64,000 bases of DNA from Hypericum androsaemum (lineage: Eukaryota; Streptophyta; Magnoliopsida; Malpighiales; Hypericaceae): the NCBI GenBank assembly GCA_963995505.1, contig OZ023193.1:5354521-5418520 (forward strand), read 5' to 3'. The notes beneath the pieces are model-generated. The model searched no databases and was not told the origin of the DNA. It saw nothing but the letters and a program-made list of their open reading frames with translations. A program made the translations under genes and the position numbers. Position 1 is the first letter of the stretch, and every line of letters begins with the position of its first letter. Of the stretch, positions 60,173 to 64,000 are shown one piece after another.

Positions 60173-62127
60173 CACCCTGAGTTGTAACTATCAAACAAAG
60201 GAGAATAAAATCTATCTGCTTATAAAAAAGAAAGTATAGAATGGAGCGTGTAATTTGCATAGTTCAATAAAAATTGTGAACTATGCAAAGTACGTCGTAA
60301 ATTGCAAAAAGAAAAGGAGATAACATAGTTATATATGTATTAGGATCATTGTGAATCTTTCCTTTGTGGCACAAACAAGGATATGCGTGATGGATCTGAG
60401 ATAGTGTTTGACACGTATTTTGCTTAATTGTCATATTAGTCAAAAAATGTGATAGTATTCGTGATTAGTTTTAGTTATTTGTCTACGTCAATCCAATACT
60501 CTCCTGCTTCCAGTATTTTGTTTAGTTATAATATTATGGAAATAATGAGATTCAGGTGGAGCGATCGCTAATAAGAACATCCATGTAATTTAATAATAAC
60601 TTGAATATGCATAAATCAACTGGGTAGCTCATTAAATGGATACATTCTCATTCGCATTCACGCGTCATTTGAACAATTAATTGGAAAATTATGAATTGAT
60701 TTCTAAAATAATAACATAAAAACTGTAAAAGTATAGGGTCTAGCAAGTTTATTTACGTATCAGTGAGACAAGAAGATCGAAACTATAAGATTACTAAAGT
60801 AAAATTTTCTCAAAAAATTATTGTGTTCTGCTCAGCTATTAAAAAAAAAGAATAGGCCAAAATTTAAAGTTTTGAACCTGTAGGATGATAGATGAGTCAC
60901 GGGAGACCTGATGTCAGCCCAATCATGGCACTATGATAAAGCAATTTTAAGGATGGTTCTTACTGTAAGATTTACTCTAGGAGGGAATTTCATCTTATTT
61001 TCCTTAACCTTGCCTTGTGCGTATTGGGTCCTACGAATTTTAATTTCAGTCCACTAAGTTTTAACTATTTTTGGCGCATCATTATGTAGGCTATTTTGTT
61101 TGTGGTTATGTGTTATATTCGATAAGCGATCAAAATTATATTTGAAATCTTGATGGCAAGCCACATCAGCAGATATAGATGGTCTTTGTTTAGAGGTTAT
61201 TTTTTTAAATATATTTAATGTGATTTTTTTTAACATGGGATAATATTTAAATTTAGAGAAAACTATGTTGTTATAAAGAAATTGTGATGGCATGTCGCGT
61301 GTGGCGGACCACATTGTCATTACAACTTGTAGGGTCTAAGTGTCAAAATTTGAAAATAAAATTAAATATTTTTACGTTTTAGATCACATAGTACTAAAAT
61401 TAAAATTGGTCTTACCGGACTACTAAAGTGCACTTCTTTCTTTCTTTTATGAATCTCGAGTTGAGTATTATCAGGTAAGGTGACTCTTCTGAGATCAATC
61501 AACGTAAAGATGAATGTCGCCCAAATTATTCTTTAACTTGAACTCATGTTTAGCTGCATTGTTAGGGTAGATGCATGGTAACTAAAAATCTATTGTACAT
61601 ATTTTTATTTGGTTTATCAATAAAATTTTAATTATAAAAAATAAAAATGTCCTCTTAACAGAAAGGACATAATTGTGACACATGTATACAATCTTGGGAC
61701 TGAACTTACAGAATCTAGCACCCCAAAAGAAGCTTGGGGGGCATTATTATTACAATGTCACTAGTTCACATGTTGGCTTTTTGTCCTATCACATAAAGAG
61801 ATCCAACCTGTGTCTTACAATCTCATAGGTGTTTTCTCACTTTCTGCAATCATTCTCTCCATCTTTGCACCTCTCTTCCCATTATAAAAAGGAATCTCTA
61901 TATCCATTCCATAGCTACACTCCAAACCACTGATACACTTGCAAATGCGTCCCCTCGTACATGTATATATCACAAGTTTTTTTCGGAAGCTTTTTATTAA
62001 GAGTCGAGTACTTTTCGTATGTTCGTGTAACTTAAACACAAGATCTTTTTAAGTGAATCTAAGTCACTTATTACTTGGATGAACTCTCATTGGTTATATC
62101 ACAAGCGTTTACCAACAAACAATACAA
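60173..62127. other. intergenic DNA
   Basis: AT-rich; no gene or clear element recognised. Confidence 0.45.
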
Positions 62128-63812
62128 TTTTTTTTTGGTGATAATGGTGAGTGTCAAGCACTCTATATTCAGATAAAAGCAGAATATAACATAACGGTCT
62201 GCATCGTCCCTTCACCTAAGCTGTCATACAACAAAAGCGGAACACAGTCTGGAGGAGGAGATGGGAGAACATGTAAACCAAGGGAAAAATCAAGCGCTAA
62301 ATTCGAGAGATAGTCCGCTACGGCATTGCCTTCTCAGAAGCAATGAAGGACCTCCACTTGCCAATGACAAAGAAGGAGGGATTGGATGGTAATCACAAGG
62401 GTTGAGAGCCGATGTTCCTTAGCTATACCTTCAGTAATGCACTTAGCCACCACCTGTGAGTCTGTCTCGAGGATGACCTGTGCATCTTCCAAGCTAGCTC
62501 TAGGCCACGTAGTATGGCCCAAAGTTCGGAGGTGAGCGAGTCACAATGTCTGGTGTTTTGCACAAAGCCAACACACCACCCTCCCCTTGAGTCTCGGATT
62601 ACCCCCCCCCCCCCCTGCAGGCCTTGGGTTATCTTTTGTTGCTCCATCGATGTTCAATTTACACCAACCTTCTCTCTGAGGTTCCCAAGCAACGTGCAGC
62701 TCTGACTTTTGCCTGCTTCTTAAGTGCTTGGGAGTAGCCTTGGTCCAAGCTTCTGCGAACTGTAGGTCCTGGGCCCTGATGAAGATAATTTTATCTGTTG
62801 GCGGAGCCACATGGTCAAAGATAGCAGTGTTTTGCCACCGCCATAACCACCACCAGGCGGTGGCAAAAAAGTTCTTCCAGAGAAGGTTGTTCTCCAATTC
62901 CACCTCGGAGCAGACATTGCCTTCCAGCCAACAAATCACGGTTAAGCTAAAAAAGTGGTGATGATACCTGGTTGGGACCAGGATCCTCCATATTTTCCTG
63001 GCTTCGGAGCAATCACGGAGCACGTGAAGGACAGACTCCAGAGTGTCCTTGCATATTGAGCAGTAGGGGGATGGGCTGAACTTCCTCCTATACTGCTCCA
63101 CATTAGTCATAATGCATAACTTCAGGCATGACCACATGAAGATGCACATTTTTTAGGGACTTGGAGCAACCAGAACTTTTTCCAGGTGGGCAGGAGGTTG
63201 GGCTCATCCATGTTGATGTTCGTGAGGTACAGGTAGGCCGATTTGGCAGTGAAAGTGCAAGAGTTTGAGTACTTCCAAGCCAGGCTATCCGGATCTATGC
63301 CAGTGCCATCAATCGGGTGGCGTTGAGCTTTAGCTTAAAGGTCTCTGGAAGCAGATTTTGGAGTGAATCCAAATTCCAGCCTCCATTGTCTGTCCAATAA
63401 TCAATCACCTTCCAGTCCTCCTCTCGGGGTGGGATTAACACAGCCTCAGTGAACAAGGGACCCTCACTCGGGAACCAACAGTCTTTCCAAAAGGATATTT
63501 TACTTCCTCTACCCACATTCCACATGATGCCTCCGATCAAGTGGTGCGCTACTTTTGCAATCCCTGCTTAGACAGCCGATTGTTTGGCTTTTGGCACAAT
63601 ACTTTTGCAGTACTTACCCCTCAGCACCTGGGCCTATAAGCTTTCATTTTCTGTGATGAATCGTCACCCGAGCTTCATGTTGAGTGCTTGGTTGGCTTCT
63701 CTGGAGCTTCTAATTCCTAGCCCCCCTAATCTTTTAGGGCGGCACACCTCCTTCCACTTGACGAGGTGTACCCGTTTGGACTCATCAGTATCACCCCAAA
63801 TGAAGTTATTCT
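62128..63812 (-). mobile_element. L1-type LINE, 5'-truncated: RT C-terminus, zinc domain, RNase H
   Basis: The poly(A) end is a T-run at 62128-62136. Going 5' to 3' on the minus strand: FIWGDTDESKRVHLVKWKEV (about 63805) starts the fragment in mid-ORF2. The next frame is 63540-63295 (GRGSKISFWKDCWFP). The zf-RVT domain with CSICKDTLESVLHVLRDC is in 63149-62541. RNase H follows (WCKLNIDGATKDN), with the end in a shifted frame (LETDSQVVAKCITEG, 62500-62440). A 14-base C run at 62602-62615 lies at the shift. Target duplication not identified. Same family as 5580 and 12330. Confidence 0.85.
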
Positions 63813-64000
63813 AACGTGACCGAGAGTTTTCAAGTTTGGTTTCTTGGAAACACAACAATTTTAAATACTTATTTGAAGAACTTTGTCACTATTCAGAAAT
63901 CTTGCCTAGCTCGAATTTGAATTAGTCGGTCCAATAAATATTCGAATATATTTGATTAAAAAAATATCACGCGCATTAATTAACACATGCCCATTTCTTG
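63813..64000. other. window edge, no feature seen
   Basis: AT-rich sequence after the LINE truncation point. Confidence 0.4.

Noticed and set aside
1..64000. tRNA, rRNA or snoRNA genes
   Set aside because: No cloverleaf-capable stretch with A and B boxes or known rRNA core was recognised by eye; a tRNAscan-type run would be needed to exclude short ones.

Overview
The window is nuclear DNA of a flowering plant, most likely a eudicot. The evidence is intron-containing genes with GT/AG boundaries, an R2R3-MYB of the TT2 type, F-box genes with an F-box-associated domain, Ty1-copia and L1-type retroelements, and plant-style MULE and hAT miniature elements. Nothing bacterial, plastid or viral was recognised. 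Most of the 64 kb is repeats and decaying gene copies. I see only three or four coding units that look intact.

Layout. 0-2 kb: 3' end of an unidentified plus-strand gene. 2.3-3.6 kb: TIR element remnant flanked by a perfect 54-bp direct repeat. 5.1-5.9 kb: small MULE-type MITE, then a truncated LINE 3' end. 7.5-9.5 kb: intact three-exon TT2-like MYB gene. 11.5 kb: hairpin-like foldback element. 12.3-17.6 kb: LINE 3' end split by a complete but dead copia element (TSD ccaat). 18-35.6 kb: cluster of related F-box gene copies. Copy A (20.2-21.5 kb) is frameshifted. Copy B (24.2-33.6 kb) is split by an 8.1-kb copia element (TSD gaagg). Copy C (34.2-35.6 kb) keeps only promoter and leader. An intact membrane-protein gene lies tail-to-tail with copy A at 22-23 kb. 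36.3-42.3 kb: full-length but mutated L1-type LINE with an 18-bp TSD. 43.4-46.2 kb: unprocessed pseudogene of a DRG2-type GTPase that lacks its nucleotide-binding core. 46.5-47.7 kb: MULE with a 9-bp TSD carrying what looks like a captured TCP-domain fragment. 48-50.7 kb: 5'-truncated F-box copy E and a degraded second copy of the membrane-protein gene in the same convergent arrangement. 55.4-56.7 kb: intact F-box copy F. 57.6-60.2 kb: hAT-type MITE and a third MULE-type MITE. 62.1-63.8 kb: minus-strand LINE 3' half.

How the parts relate. The F-box copies share the same leader, acceptor site and protein sequence, so they are one local duplication family. Two of them are paired convergently with a four-exon membrane-protein gene, which suggests the duplicated unit was a two-gene block. 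The mobile elements give a relative order of events: copia 1 is younger than the LINE it splits, copia 2 is younger than F-box copy B, and MITE M2 is younger than the duplication that made copy C. The most unusual items are the extra ORF between the primer-binding site and gag of copia 2, its G-box-rich LTRs with different repeat counts, a MITE family with an internal minisatellite, and the MULE carrying a TCP fragment.

Limits: all identifications are by reading motifs. No searches, alignments or splice predictions were run. Exon boundaries are inferred from GT/AG sites and phase.
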